Part shown: positions 1 through 7,481 of the stretch, in pieces
Position numbering within the stretch: position 1 is the first letter of the stretch
Layout of the letters: every line of letters starts with the position of its first letter
The notes under the pieces: model-generated
The model's database searches: none
The model's input: only the letters and a program-made list of their open reading frames with translations
Told to the model about the DNA's origin: nothing
Assembly (NCBI GenBank): GCA_964650485.1
Contig: CAZYTX010000009.1
Location: forward strand, 1-64,000
Source of the DNA: CAZYTX01 sp964650485
Lineage (GTDB): Bacteria; RBG-13-61-14; DATKZS01
Reading direction: 5' to 3'
Length of the DNA stretch: 64,000 nt
Program-made: the position numbers and the translations under genes

Positions 1-511
1 TGTGAAAATCCTTGTCAAATGAGCTCATCAAGTACAGACTTCTTCCTAATATGAAGTCCTGATCCTTGGTTCGCAAGCTGGGACTTCCTCCAGTTCCAGG
101 GTTAGCTAGAGATGACAAGAAACTCAAACCAGAGAAAGTATTGCGCGCACCCAGCTCGAAGCCACTGTCTTTTAAGCGCAGACCCCGATAGACCAAATAG
201 GGCAGAAACTCCTCCAGGATGGTGTTGTCCAGCTTCAATTGACCTTTTTGCCGATAGAGGAAATCCTCCTGGCTGTCGAATATGAGATCAAGCTCCACAA
301 ACTTCTTATATTTATTGGTAGCGTCCACGAGCTTTTTAACGGCGTCCTTCTCACCCCGTTTGACACTCTCGAGTTCGCTTATCCACTTGTGGTAGCGTTT
401 AATCGCCTTTTGAACTCCTGGTTTGTCGGATGCGGGAAGCCGACTGTTCTTAAGGAGTGCTGTTAGCTTGTTGAGATGGGGCGTCGGCAAGTTCGGGGTA
501 TTTTCATTCAT
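1..511 (-). CDS. Type II restriction endonuclease, BbvCI/Bpu10I-like (partial, C-terminus outside window)
   Basis: An open frame starts at ATG 511 and is still open at base 1, so about 170 N-terminal residues are visible. It begins 5 bases after the stop of the methyltransferase gene, the usual packing of a restriction-modification pair. The visible part resembles my recollection of the BbvCI cutting subunit: a helical N-terminus, ILEEF at residues 98-102 and KDQDF at 149-153, where the D and the following region would belong to a PD-(D/E)XK-type core. The catalytic E-x-K lies beyond the window. Base composition is clearly more AT-rich than the rest of the window, consistent with transfer. 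The family is inferred from remembered similarity; a restriction enzyme of some kind is more certain than the exact family. Confidence 0.6.
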   Translation of the reverse strand, partial: MNENTPNLPTPHLNKLTALLKNSRLPASDKPGVQKAIKRYHKWISELESVKRGEKDAVKKLVDATNKYKKFVELDLIFDSQEDFLYRQKGQLKLDNTILEEFLPYLVYRGLRLKDSGFELGARNTFSGLSFLSSLANPGTGGSPSLRTKDQDFILGRSLYLMSSFDKDFH

Positions 512-516
512 TGGGG

Positions 517-1821
517 CTACCTGCTTCCCTGTACCATCATCACGCTGGCTTTTTCCTGATAGTTGGCATAAGACAAACTATTGAACAGAGGCGTGCCTGA
601 GATTTCATTAATGCGGGATATAGCATCCAATAACAATGTACGGTTCTTGCTGGGGACACTGCCTAGGGCCGAACAAAGGTTTTCCTCCGCCACCTTGCGG
701 CTTATAAAGTTCGCGAGTTCGGCGCCGTCCCTGTAGTCTTTCTTTTGTAAATTAAGTATATCTTCCCGAATGCTGCTGCCAAAACGGTTGGTAAATACGC
801 GCTGCTGACGAAGGACAACTTCAAACATCAGAGACTCCAGGGCGATGCGCTCTACGATGTCGGCATTGTAAAACGGAGTCTCAAGCACCCTGGACTCGTG
901 TCCCAAGATGAGAACCGCCCGCCCGCCTTGGCTGAGCACCCTGGCCAACTCCTGAAGCGCATCTGCCATGTCTATGCAATACTGCACCACGGTGAGGAAT
1001 CGGTTACCTCGGTTAGCTCGATTAGAGCCTATCTCGGATTTTGCGACATTTAGCAGGTTCCAGCCCAGCAACTCAACCGAACGCCTGTAGTTCTGGTGGT
1101 AGTTGAAAACGTTGATGTAGGGAGGCGATGTAATTGCAAAGTCAACTGATTGATTTGGTATCGGAAGAGCCCTTGCGTCCTGCAAATCAGCTTTGATCTG
1201 CTGTTGGGAATATGGAAGTCGCCTGATTAGTTCGGTGAGAGATCGAAACTTGCTTTGAAAGAAATTGCTTGATACGAGATTGTTGTGGATATCAAGCAGC
1301 ACAACAAGGGCGTTGAATAAGATTTTTGATCGGTCGCTTAGTGACCGCAAGATGTGCATAACCTTTTCCTCAAGAACCTCGATCGGCAGCTCGTCGTCGG
1401 AGAAAATGACGATTGGGAATTCCTCATCAATTACAGTGCGAACCTCGGATATGACTTCGTCTCTCGCTTCCAGATCCAAGTTGGAAAACTCATATAACTT
1501 GCTGATAATCCAGGCCGAGGGATTTATTTCAAATGCGAAAGCTGGCAGGGACATGAGGGCCGCCTCATATAATACCGTTCCGCTTCCCCCAAAGGGGTCT
1601 ATTACTATAGAATCTGGCGGGCAGTATGCATCCATCAGACACTCGATTAGCTGAGGAGAGAACTGACCGCGCCAAGAGAAGAGATTGGAGCGCCTTTTTT
1701 CTTCAATATTGATAAGAGTTTCCGGTATCTTTTTCCCGAAGTCCTTCAAAACAGATTCTTCTTCCTGCTCAAAATAATGTTCTTCATCAATAATATATAG
1801 CAGAGTTCGAAACAAAAGCAA
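517..1821 (-). CDS. Site-specific DNA amino-methyltransferase of a restriction-modification system
   Basis: This SAM-dependent methyltransferase would add a methyl group to an exocyclic amino group (N4-cytosine or N6-adenine) and protect the host site. Counting from the start used here, motif I DPFGGSGT is at about residues 75-82 and the catalytic motif IV SPPY at about 232-235. The roughly 150 residues between them may hold the target-recognition part. The N-terminus is uncertain: the frame stays open to base 2061, deep inside panC, but no ATG occurs near the natural beginning. TTG 1821 is my choice. The gene is AT-rich, divergent from panC, and followed after 5 bases by the endonuclease. 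A 5' truncation during insertion next to panC is possible. Confidence 0.75.
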   Translation of the reverse strand: MLLFRTLLYIIDEEHYFEQEEESVLKDFGKKIPETLINIEEKRRSNLFSWRGQFSPQLIECLMDAYCPPDSIVIDPFGGSGTVLYEAALMSLPAFAFEINPSAWIISKLYEFSNLDLEARDEVISEVRTVIDEEFPIVIFSDDELPIEVLEEKVMHILRSLSDRSKILFNALVVLLDIHNNLVSSNFFQSKFRSLTELIRRLPYSQQQIKADLQDARALPIPNQSVDFAITSPPYINVFNYHQNYRRSVELLGWNLLNVAKSEIGSNRANRGNRFLTVVQYCIDMADALQELARVLSQGGRAVLILGHESRVLETPFYNADIVERIALESLMFEVVLRQQRVFTNRFGSSIREDILNLQKKDYRDGAELANFISRKVAEENLCSALGSVPSKNRTLLLDAISRINEISGTPLFNSLSYANYQEKASVMMVQGSR

Positions 1822-1934
1822 GTAGGTCTTTATATGGTCCTCTCTTTTATAACCAGGTGAGTTACTGATACTTGGCGGTTGACAGTCGAATGAAGAAAGG
1901 CTATAGAAAGGTTTGGATTTCAGGAGCGGCTGAG

Positions 1935-2783
1935 GTGGCGGGAGCCGGGATAATAGAGACCGTGGCCGGGATGCAGTCCTGGTCCGAGGAGCACAGGAGG
2001 GCCGGGCGCATAGTGGGCTGCGTGCCCACCATGGGCTTTCTGCACGAGGGGCACCTCTCACTCATAAGGGAGTGCGCCAAAAGGGCCGACGCGGTGGCCA
2101 TGACCCTGTTCGTGAACCCGGCACAGTTCGGCCCGGGCGAGGACCTGGAAGAGTACCCCCGCGACTTCCAGGGAGACTGCGACAAGGCCCACAGGGAGGG
2201 CGCGCACGCTGTGTTCCATCCCCCGGTGGATGAGATGTACCCAAAAGGCTTTCAGACGCACGTTGCGGTGGAAGAGCTGACCGCGGACATGGAGGGCGAG
2301 TTCAGGCCCACCCACTTCCGGGGGGTGACCACGGTTGTGGCAAAGCTCATAAACGCTGTAAGGCCGCACCTCGCGGTGTTCGGAGAGAAGGACTTCCAGC
2401 AGCTCAAGGTGATAGAGCGCATGGCAAGGGACCTTGACATGGGTGTGTCCATAATCGGGGCCCCCACGGTGCGCGACCCGGACGGCATGGCGGCCTCCAG
2501 CAGGAACGTGCACCTCTCCCCCGAAGGGAGGAAGCAGGCCTTGTCAATAAGCAGGGCCCTGTTCGCGGCAAGGGAGGCCGCACAAAAAGGAGAGAATTCT
2601 GTGCGGGCGCTGGTTGAGCGGGCAAGAGGCGCCATAGAGGAGGCCGGCCTTGCCATAGACTACGTGGAGATAAGGGACGATAAGACCCTGGGGCCGGTCG
2701 AGGACATGGAGCGGCCGGCAAGGATGCTTATCGCGGCCAGGCTGGGAAAGACAAGGCTTATTGACAACATGGCCCTGTTTTGA
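1935..2783 (+). CDS. panC: Pantothenate synthetase
   Basis: PanC condenses pantoate and beta-alanine with ATP to give pantothenate, the precursor of coenzyme A, in the cytosol. The family hallmarks are present: the ATP-binding PTMGFLHEGH stretch, the FVNPAQF motif, the FGEKDFQQL motif and SSRN before the C-terminal lid domain. With GTG 1935 the protein is 282 residues and begins just before the conserved IIET, as in other PanC proteins; AGGAG lies 8 bases upstream. ATG 1890 or TTG 1872 would add residues encoded by the AT-rich sequence of the neighbouring restriction-modification segment. panD follows after 93 bases, so the two beta-alanine and pantothenate steps are adjacent. Confidence 0.95.
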   Translation: MAGAGIIETVAGMQSWSEEHRRAGRIVGCVPTMGFLHEGHLSLIRECAKRADAVAMTLFVNPAQFGPGEDLEEYPRDFQGDCDKAHREGAHAVFHPPVDEMYPKGFQTHVAVEELTADMEGEFRPTHFRGVTTVVAKLINAVRPHLAVFGEKDFQQLKVIERMARDLDMGVSIIGAPTVRDPDGMAASSRNVHLSPEGRKQALSISRALFAAREAAQKGENSVRALVERARGAIEEAGLAIDYVEIRDDKTLGPVEDMERPARMLIAARLGKTRLIDNMALF

Positions 2784-2876
2784 CTAGCATGTACTGGAAA
2801 TCCCGGAGGTTCCCAGCTATAATATTTTTGACTGGCGTTGACGCCTTTGAGGCGCAGCGACCAAGGAGGTGGCAGG

Positions 2877-3248
2877 ATGAAACGGACAATGCTAAAGTCC
2901 AAGATCCATCGGGCCTCCGTGACCGACTCGAACGTGGATTATGTGGGATCCATAGAGGTTGACAGGGAGCTCATGGAAGCCGCGGACATAATTGACAACG
3001 AGCAGGTGCACGTGTGGAACGTAACCAGGGGCGAGAGGTTTGTAACCTATGCCGTGCCCGCAAACCGGTCCTCGGGAACCATCTGCATAAACGGCGCCGC
3101 GGCCCACAGGGCCGGGCCTGATGACCAGGTGATCATCGCGAGCTTCGCCGAGTTGCAGGAAGAGGAGGCCCGGGCATGGGAGCCCAGGATCGTGTTCGTG
3201 GACGCGGAGAACCGTATTATTGAAAAGCAAAAGCAGGCCGCGGGATGA
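2877..3248 (+). CDS. panD: Aspartate 1-decarboxylase precursor
   Basis: PanD decarboxylates aspartate to beta-alanine, the co-substrate of PanC encoded just upstream. It is made as a proenzyme that cleaves itself between Gly24 and Ser25, and the new N-terminal serine becomes the pyruvoyl cofactor. The GS pair is exactly at residues 24-25 here. The conserved HR at 11-12, WNV and NGAAAH stretches are present. At 123 residues it has the normal length. ATG 2877 is chosen because AGGAGG stands a few bases upstream and it matches the family N-terminus. The longer frame from 2838 has no support. Confidence 0.96.
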   Translation: MKRTMLKSKIHRASVTDSNVDYVGSIEVDRELMEAADIIDNEQVHVWNVTRGERFVTYAVPANRSSGTICINGAAAHRAGPDDQVIIASFAELQEEEARAWEPRIVFVDAENRIIEKQKQAAG

Positions 3249-3304
3249 CGCGTCAGACCGCGGCGCTTTAGAAAAACCTTGTAAAGAGCCGACTGCCGCT
3301 CCTT

Positions 3305-3320
3305 GCCCCTTTGCAGGGGC
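3305..3320 (+). promoter_or_regulatory. Hairpin in the rpsF leader
   Basis: GCCCC at 3305-3309 pairs with GGGGC at 3316-3320 around a 6-base loop, 24 bases before the rpsF start. Many S6-S18 operons carry a leader bound by the S6:S18 complex for feedback control. This stem is in the right place, but I cannot confirm the conserved CCG-containing fold, so an autoregulatory role is only a possibility. Confidence 0.3.
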
Positions 3321-3343
3321 TATTAACTCGAAAGGAGAGTGAA

Positions 3344-3988
3344 ATGAACAAGTACGAGACCCTCTTTATCGTAAAGCCCGACCTGCCTGAGAACGAAGTC
3401 GATGCCTGCGTGGACAGAATAAGCGACAGGATCAAGAGGACGCGCGGGCAGACCCTCAAGATTGACTACTGGGGACAGAGGCGCATGGCCTACCCGGTGT
3501 CCTACCGGGGCGAGCACATAAGCCGCGGCTACTACGTGCTCATGACCTACCTGGGCGAAGGAGACACCGTGGAGGAGGTGGCAAGGAACATAAAGATCAT
3601 GGACCCCACCTTCAGGTATCTTACAACAATGATCGAAAAGGACCCCCCCCCTCCCGAGGAGGGCTTCGAGATCGAGGTGACAAGGCCCGAGCAGAAAAAA
3701 GCCGCTCCCCCTGAACCGGAAGCTCCGGAGGAGCCCATAGAACCGAAAGCACAGGAACAAGAGAGTGCGCCAGAGGAGGCCAAGTCCCCCGAGGACAGCG
3801 AGGCACTAAAAGAGCCGGAAGCGGAAGCCGGGCAGACAGAGTCCCCCTCGGAGGATGAACAGCCTGCGGAGGATGGAAAATCCGCGGAGGAGCCGGGAGA
3901 GGAAACTCCCGGAGAGGACCAGGAACCGGACCAGGCCACGATCCCTGAACAAGAAGACAAACAAGACGATGAAAAGGACGAGGAGTGA
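3344..3988 (+). CDS. rpsF: 30S ribosomal protein S6 with long acidic C-terminal tail
   Basis: S6 binds 16S rRNA together with S18 in the central domain of the small subunit. Residues 1 to about 97 form the normal S6 core (MNKYETLFIVKP at the start, RMAYPV in the middle, the DPTFRYLT strand at the end). After this comes a tail of roughly 115 residues built mainly of Glu, Pro, Asp, Ser, Ala and Gln, with no fold visible. Usual S6 proteins are about 95-135 residues, so 214 is unusual. The start at ATG 3344 has a clear GAAAGGAGAG upstream; the frame upstream of it has no support. rpsR starts 3 bases after the stop. No ssb gene lies between rpsF and rpsR, unlike many bacteria. Confidence 0.93.
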   Translation: MNKYETLFIVKPDLPENEVDACVDRISDRIKRTRGQTLKIDYWGQRRMAYPVSYRGEHISRGYYVLMTYLGEGDTVEEVARNIKIMDPTFRYLTTMIEKDPPPPEEGFEIEVTRPEQKKAAPPEPEAPEEPIEPKAQEQESAPEEAKSPEDSEALKEPEAEAGQTESPSEDEQPAEDGKSAEEPGEETPGEDQEPDQATIPEQEDKQDDEKDEE

Positions 3989-3991
3989 GAC

Positions 3992-4255
3992 ATGGCTGAC
4001 TATGCATCCAGGCGTAAAGGGTTCTCAAGGCGCAAGGTGTGCCGCTTCTGCGTGGAGGACATTAAGATTGACTACAAGGACGCGGACATCCTCGGCAACT
4101 ACATCACCGAGCGGAGCAAGATCATTCCCCGCAGGATCACCGGCACCTGCGCCAGGCACCAGCGCGAGCTGGCAAGGGCCATAAGGCGGGCCAGGCAAAT
4201 AGCCCTGCTCCCCTTCGGGCCGCCGCCCTACGAGGGGGGAGAGGAGCAGCAGTAA
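3992..4255 (+). CDS. rpsR: 30S ribosomal protein S18
   Basis: S18 is the small basic partner of S6 in the 30S platform. The protein has 87 residues and the family core: RRKVCRFC near the N-terminus, the IDYKDADILGNYI segment, and RRITGTCARHQRELARAIRRAR. The two N-terminal cysteines (CRFC) are of the zinc-binding type seen in some S18 proteins, with a further Cys in TGTC. The stop codon shares one base with the start of rplI (TAATG), so the two are translationally coupled. It is the second gene of the S6-S18-L9 operon. Confidence 0.97.
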   Translation: MADYASRRKGFSRRKVCRFCVEDIKIDYKDADILGNYITERSKIIPRRITGTCARHQRELARAIRRARQIALLPFGPPPYEGGEEQQ

Positions 4256-4698
4256 TGAAGGTGGTGCTGAAAGAGGACGTGGCAAACCTCGGCAAGAGCG
4301 GCGAGGTGGTCGAGGTGAAGAAAGGCTTTGGCAGGAACTTCCTCATACCCAGGAACATGGCGGTGGAGGCCAGCCGCAAGAACTTGAGGCAACTGGAGCA
4401 CGAGAAGCGGCTCATAGGCGACGAGCAGAAGAAGAGGCTCTCCAAGGCCGAGAGGCTCAAAGAGGAGCTCGAGGCACACTCCCCGGCCATACAGTGCCAG
4501 GTGGGAGAGCAGGACAGGCTCTTCGGCGCGGTCACGGCCAGGGACATAGCGGACCAGCTCAGAAGGGACGGGTTCAACGTTGACAGGAAGCAGATACAGC
4601 TCGAAGAGCCGCTGAAGCAACTGGGAATATTCAACGTGCCCGTAAAGGTGGGTGAAGGGTTACAGGCCACCATCAAGCTGTGGCTGGTGCCCAAGTAA
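4255..4698 (+). CDS. rplI: 50S ribosomal protein L9
   Basis: L9 binds 23S rRNA with its N-terminal domain and extends from the L1 side of the ribosome on a long helix. The N-terminal signature KVVLKEDVANLGKSGEVVEVK and GFGRNFLIPRNMA are both clear. The central helix is rich in Glu, Lys and Arg, and the C-terminal domain ends at residue 147, a normal length. The ATG overlaps the rpsR stop by one base. The dnaB gene that often follows is absent; a secreted protein gene follows instead after 8 bases. Confidence 0.97.
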   Translation: MKVVLKEDVANLGKSGEVVEVKKGFGRNFLIPRNMAVEASRKNLRQLEHEKRLIGDEQKKRLSKAERLKEELEAHSPAIQCQVGEQDRLFGAVTARDIADQLRRDGFNVDRKQIQLEEPLKQLGIFNVPVKVGEGLQATIKLWLVPK

Positions 4699-4706
4699 GC
4701 AAGGAC

Positions 4707-5459
4707 ATGATGACGAGCCCGGGCAAAGTGATTATCATGCTCGCGGCTGCAGTGGCAACAGCCGCGGGCCTCTCCTGCAGTGAGACCGAGATCGAGGGGG
4801 CGGCCACCTTCTCCGTGACGGGACAGAGCGCATTCAGGCTGCCGGCGGGTCACCCCGGCTTTGTACAGGGCTCCACCCTGGTAATACCCCGGGAGTCCGA
4901 GCCCCCAGCGGTCAGGGTGGCAAACTGCTTCGCCGGGGTCCCCCGGGAAGGGGACGCAGGCATCGGAAGCGCGGTCGGCTACAGCCAGGACTACATCGGC
5001 TACGCCGTCCTCCCGGTGAACGTGAACCTGGGCGCCCGGGTGCTGGACTCCTATACCGTGAGGGTCAGCGTGCCCCACCACTCGGTCAGTCTGGGCAGGG
5101 TCACCGGCAGCAACCCGCTCCTTTGCACCGACGACTGCTCGGACAGGTGCGACCCCGTGTGTCTCGAACAGCCGCAGCTCTACCCCCGCCGGTTCCAGTG
5201 CGCCACCGGGTTCGAACAGGACCCGGCCCAGGTATCCTACGGCGCAACTTGGGTGACCGTGCACGCGGAGGACATTGATGCAAGCCCCGTCACCGGGACA
5301 GTCAACCTTTGCAACGTCAGGGTGGACATCAAGGACGCGCTTCCCTCGTCAGGGGTGATCCTGTCCTTCCAGGTGCAGGCCATGACCGACCACTCTGCGA
5401 ACCAGGTCCCTGCAAACCCCCTGAGCGGGATCGTGATAAAGAACTACAAGCTAGAGTAG
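4707..5459 (+). CDS. Secreted cysteine-rich protein of unknown function
   Basis: I do not recognise a family. The N-terminus has a Lys followed by a hydrophobic stretch (VIIMLAAAVATAAGL) and then SC, which reads as a signal peptide; a lipoprotein signal is possible but the lipobox is not ideal. The mature part of about 220 residues looks beta-rich and has a tight cysteine group in the middle (CTDDCSDRCDPVC), plus single cysteines before and after it, suggesting disulphides or a bound metal. ATG 4707 is preferred over GTG 4680, which lies inside rplI. The gene follows rplI by 8 bases and precedes the acyltransferase by 5, so all may be co-transcribed. Confidence 0.65.
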   Translation: MMTSPGKVIIMLAAAVATAAGLSCSETEIEGAATFSVTGQSAFRLPAGHPGFVQGSTLVIPRESEPPAVRVANCFAGVPREGDAGIGSAVGYSQDYIGYAVLPVNVNLGARVLDSYTVRVSVPHHSVSLGRVTGSNPLLCTDDCSDRCDPVCLEQPQLYPRRFQCATGFEQDPAQVSYGATWVTVHAEDIDASPVTGTVNLCNVRVDIKDALPSSGVILSFQVQAMTDHSANQVPANPLSGIVIKNYKLE

Positions 5460-5464
5460 CGGCC

Positions 5465-6112
5465 ATGAAAAACGCGTACACAAGCGCGCTCCTGCTAAGG
5501 GCCGCCCACCTGTACAACCTCTCCAGGTTCTCGCTCCTGAAGATGGCCCTGGCCGGGAGGGCCGAGTTCGATGAGGGCTGCGACGTCTGGGCTTCATGCT
5601 TTGCCTTCTCCGGAGAAGGCAGGGCCAGGCTGGGGCAGGGCTCGGTGGTCGAGCGGGGTCCATTCGGGACGTACATCGAGGTTGAGAGGGACGGGATGGT
5701 GCAGGTGGGACCAGAGGTGTGGTTCCGCGGCAAGTACCGGCCCAACGTGCTCACCTGCTTCCAGGGCGCCCGCATCAGCATAGGCGGGCAAAGCTTTATA
5801 AACGGCGCGGTCGTCTCGGCAAGGAGCGCGGTGGAGATAGGCAAAGGCGCCATGCTCTCATGGGAGACCACGGTGATAGACTCGAACCTGCACCCATTAA
5901 GCAACGACGAGCCCATGGAGACAAGGCCGGTGTGCATAGGTGACCACGTGCTCATAGGCGCCGGCGCCATGGTGCTGCCGGGGGTGAGCATAGGCTCCCA
6001 CTCCGTGATCGGGGCCAGGAGCCTGGTAACAGCGGACGTGCCTGACCACGCGGTGGCCGCGGGGTCCCCGGCCCGGGTGCTGCGGCGAATTACAGACTGC
6101 GACCAGAGGTAG
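5465..6112 (+). CDS. Left-handed beta-helix acyltransferase (LacA/MaaT/CysE-like)
   Basis: The protein (215 residues from ATG 5465) belongs to the hexapeptide-repeat transferases, which use acetyl-CoA or another acyl-CoA to acylate sugars or similar acceptors. Imperfect hexapeptide repeats run from about residue 60 to 205, for example ISIGGQSFINGAVVSA and IGAGAMVLPGVSIGSHSVIGA. The likely catalytic histidine is in DSNLHPL. The C-terminus with AAGSPARVLR is typical of the maltose/galactoside acetyltransferase branch. The substrate cannot be read from the sequence. It follows the secreted protein gene after 5 bases. The upstream in-frame extension to 5309 overlaps that gene and is not used. Confidence 0.85.
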   Translation: MKNAYTSALLLRAAHLYNLSRFSLLKMALAGRAEFDEGCDVWASCFAFSGEGRARLGQGSVVERGPFGTYIEVERDGMVQVGPEVWFRGKYRPNVLTCFQGARISIGGQSFINGAVVSARSAVEIGKGAMLSWETTVIDSNLHPLSNDEPMETRPVCIGDHVLIGAGAMVLPGVSIGSHSVIGARSLVTADVPDHAVAAGSPARVLRRITDCDQR

Positions 6113-6171
6113 GGCCATGACTTGAAATTGCCTCTCACATGGGCTATCTGAATATTATAAAGGAGAGCGAC

Positions 6172-6597
6172 ATGCCTTTCTGTCCGGTATGCGGCTACGA
6201 GTACGAAGAGGGCCACGAGTACTGCCCCGACTGCGAGGTGGACCTGGTGGACAGCCTCTCCGACGAGCACTTCGAGGGCGAGATGACCGAGGTCTACAAC
6301 AGCTTCTCGGTGGCCGAGGCCGGGATGTTAAAGGAGATGCTCTACAACGAGGGGATATTCGCGGCCACCACAAACGAGATGGGGTCCTCGCTCATGGGGA
6401 GCACGCCCTCGGAGATGGGGGAGGTCAAGATATTCGTATCTGACAAGGACGCCAGGAGGGCCCGGGAGCTTATCGAGGACTACATCGAGGGGAACCCCCT
6501 GGAGACCGAGGACGAGTTCACAATATGCAGCAACTGCGGGGCAAGCATCGAGCCGGCACAGGAGTCATGCCCATACTGCGGACAGCCGCTGGAGTGA
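6172..6597 (+). CDS. Zinc-ribbon protein with DUF2007-like domain
   Basis: The 141-residue protein has two CxxC pairs at the N-terminus (CPVC and CPDC) and two at the C-terminus (CSNC and CPYC), each set forming a probable zinc ribbon. Between them is an alpha/beta segment (SVAEAGMLKEMLYNEGI and VKIFVSDKDARRARELI) like the DUF2007 putative signal-transducing family. No enzyme motif is visible. ATG 6172 is preceded by AAGGAGAG; the upstream in-frame ATG-like start at 6139 lacks this. It is probably the last gene of the run that starts at panC or rpsF. Confidence 0.75.
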   Translation: MPFCPVCGYEYEEGHEYCPDCEVDLVDSLSDEHFEGEMTEVYNSFSVAEAGMLKEMLYNEGIFAATTNEMGSSLMGSTPSEMGEVKIFVSDKDARRARELIEDYIEGNPLETEDEFTICSNCGASIEPAQESCPYCGQPLE

Positions 6598-6883
6598 GAA
6601 ACACCTGCCAGTCTTTTCAAAACGCCAGACGCCGAGGCGCCAAGGTTTAAGAGTAATGCGGAGATTATTCTTAATGATAAAGACCGGGACCTCTTTCCGG
6701 TCGGGAATAACCACGGGTCTTATCACACCTGAACTTTAGAACTTTTTTCTCTTCAAGGCCCCTGAAGACATCACCTTTAGCAAAGAAGATGACCTGTTTA
6801 GTGCCTGTTGCGAAACTAGCTACGCGCAATGATCGAGTCAAGATTTAGGTTATAATAGCCCGCAGGCAGGAGAGGGCAGGATA
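6598..6883. other. Intergenic region with one hairpin and a -10 element
   Basis: About 286 bases without a gene. A stem GACCGG at 6682-6687 pairs with CCGGTC at 6697-6702, without a T-run after it. TATAAT at 6851-6856 stands 28 bases before the pabA start and could be its -10 element; no good -35 is visible. The string TGCCTGTTGCGAA at 6803-6815 recurs at the left end of the repeat near 21.5 kb (21519-21531), so a small piece of that repeat family may be here too. Confidence 0.45.
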
Positions 6884-7456
6884 ATGCGCATCCTCATGAT
6901 AGACAATTACGATTCCTTCACCTACAACCTGGTCCAGGCCCTGGGGTCCATGGGCCATGAGCTGCTGGTGTTTAGGAACGACCAGGTGACAGTGCGCCAG
7001 GTGCTTTCACTGGCCCCCGACCGGGTGGTCATATCCCCCGGTCCTGGCAGGCCCGAGCACGCCGGGGTGTCGTGCGGCATCATCCGCAGCCTGGCAAGGC
7101 GCACCTGGATACTGGGGGTGTGCCTTGGCCACCAGTGCATAGGCCACGTGTTCGGAATGCCGGTGGTGAGCGCTCCCGAGATCATGCACGGCAAATGCTC
7201 GTGGGTGGTGCACAACAACCAGGGGGTGCACAAGGGCCTGCCAAACCCCTTCCTGGCCATGCGCTACCACTCCCTGGCCCTCAGGGAGGAGGACCTGCCG
7301 GATTCTTTGGCGCCGGTGGCCCGCACCATCGAGGGCACCCTCATGGGGGTGCAGCACAAGAGCCTGAAGCTGGTGGGGGTGCAGTACCACCCCGAGTCAT
7401 TCCTCACCGTCCAGGGGCAAGAGGTGCTGAAAAACTATATCGAGCTGAGAGACTGA
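6884..7456 (+). CDS. pabA: Aminodeoxychorismate/anthranilate synthase glutamine amidotransferase
   Basis: This class-I glutamine amidotransferase releases ammonia from glutamine and passes it to the synthase subunit encoded next door. The catalytic triad is visible: Cys80 in GVCLGHQ, His169 and Glu171 in QYHPES. The N-terminal IDNYDSFTYNLVQ and SPGPGRPEHAG motifs are typical of TrpG/PabA. Its partner is of the PabB type, so pABA for folate is the more likely product, though such subunits can serve both pathways. Length 190 is normal. Start ATG 6884 follows GGAGAGGGCAGGATA. Confidence 0.93.
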   Translation: MRILMIDNYDSFTYNLVQALGSMGHELLVFRNDQVTVRQVLSLAPDRVVISPGPGRPEHAGVSCGIIRSLARRTWILGVCLGHQCIGHVFGMPVVSAPEIMHGKCSWVVHNNQGVHKGLPNPFLAMRYHSLALREEDLPDSLAPVARTIEGTLMGVQHKSLKLVGVQYHPESFLTVQGQEVLKNYIELRD

Positions 7457-7481
7457 ACGCAGTTATGGCCGCGCAATTAAA

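Noticed and set aside
239..466. 75-residue plus-strand frame
   Set aside because: The minus strand has an open frame through the same region that continues the restriction-modification unit and resembles a nuclease.
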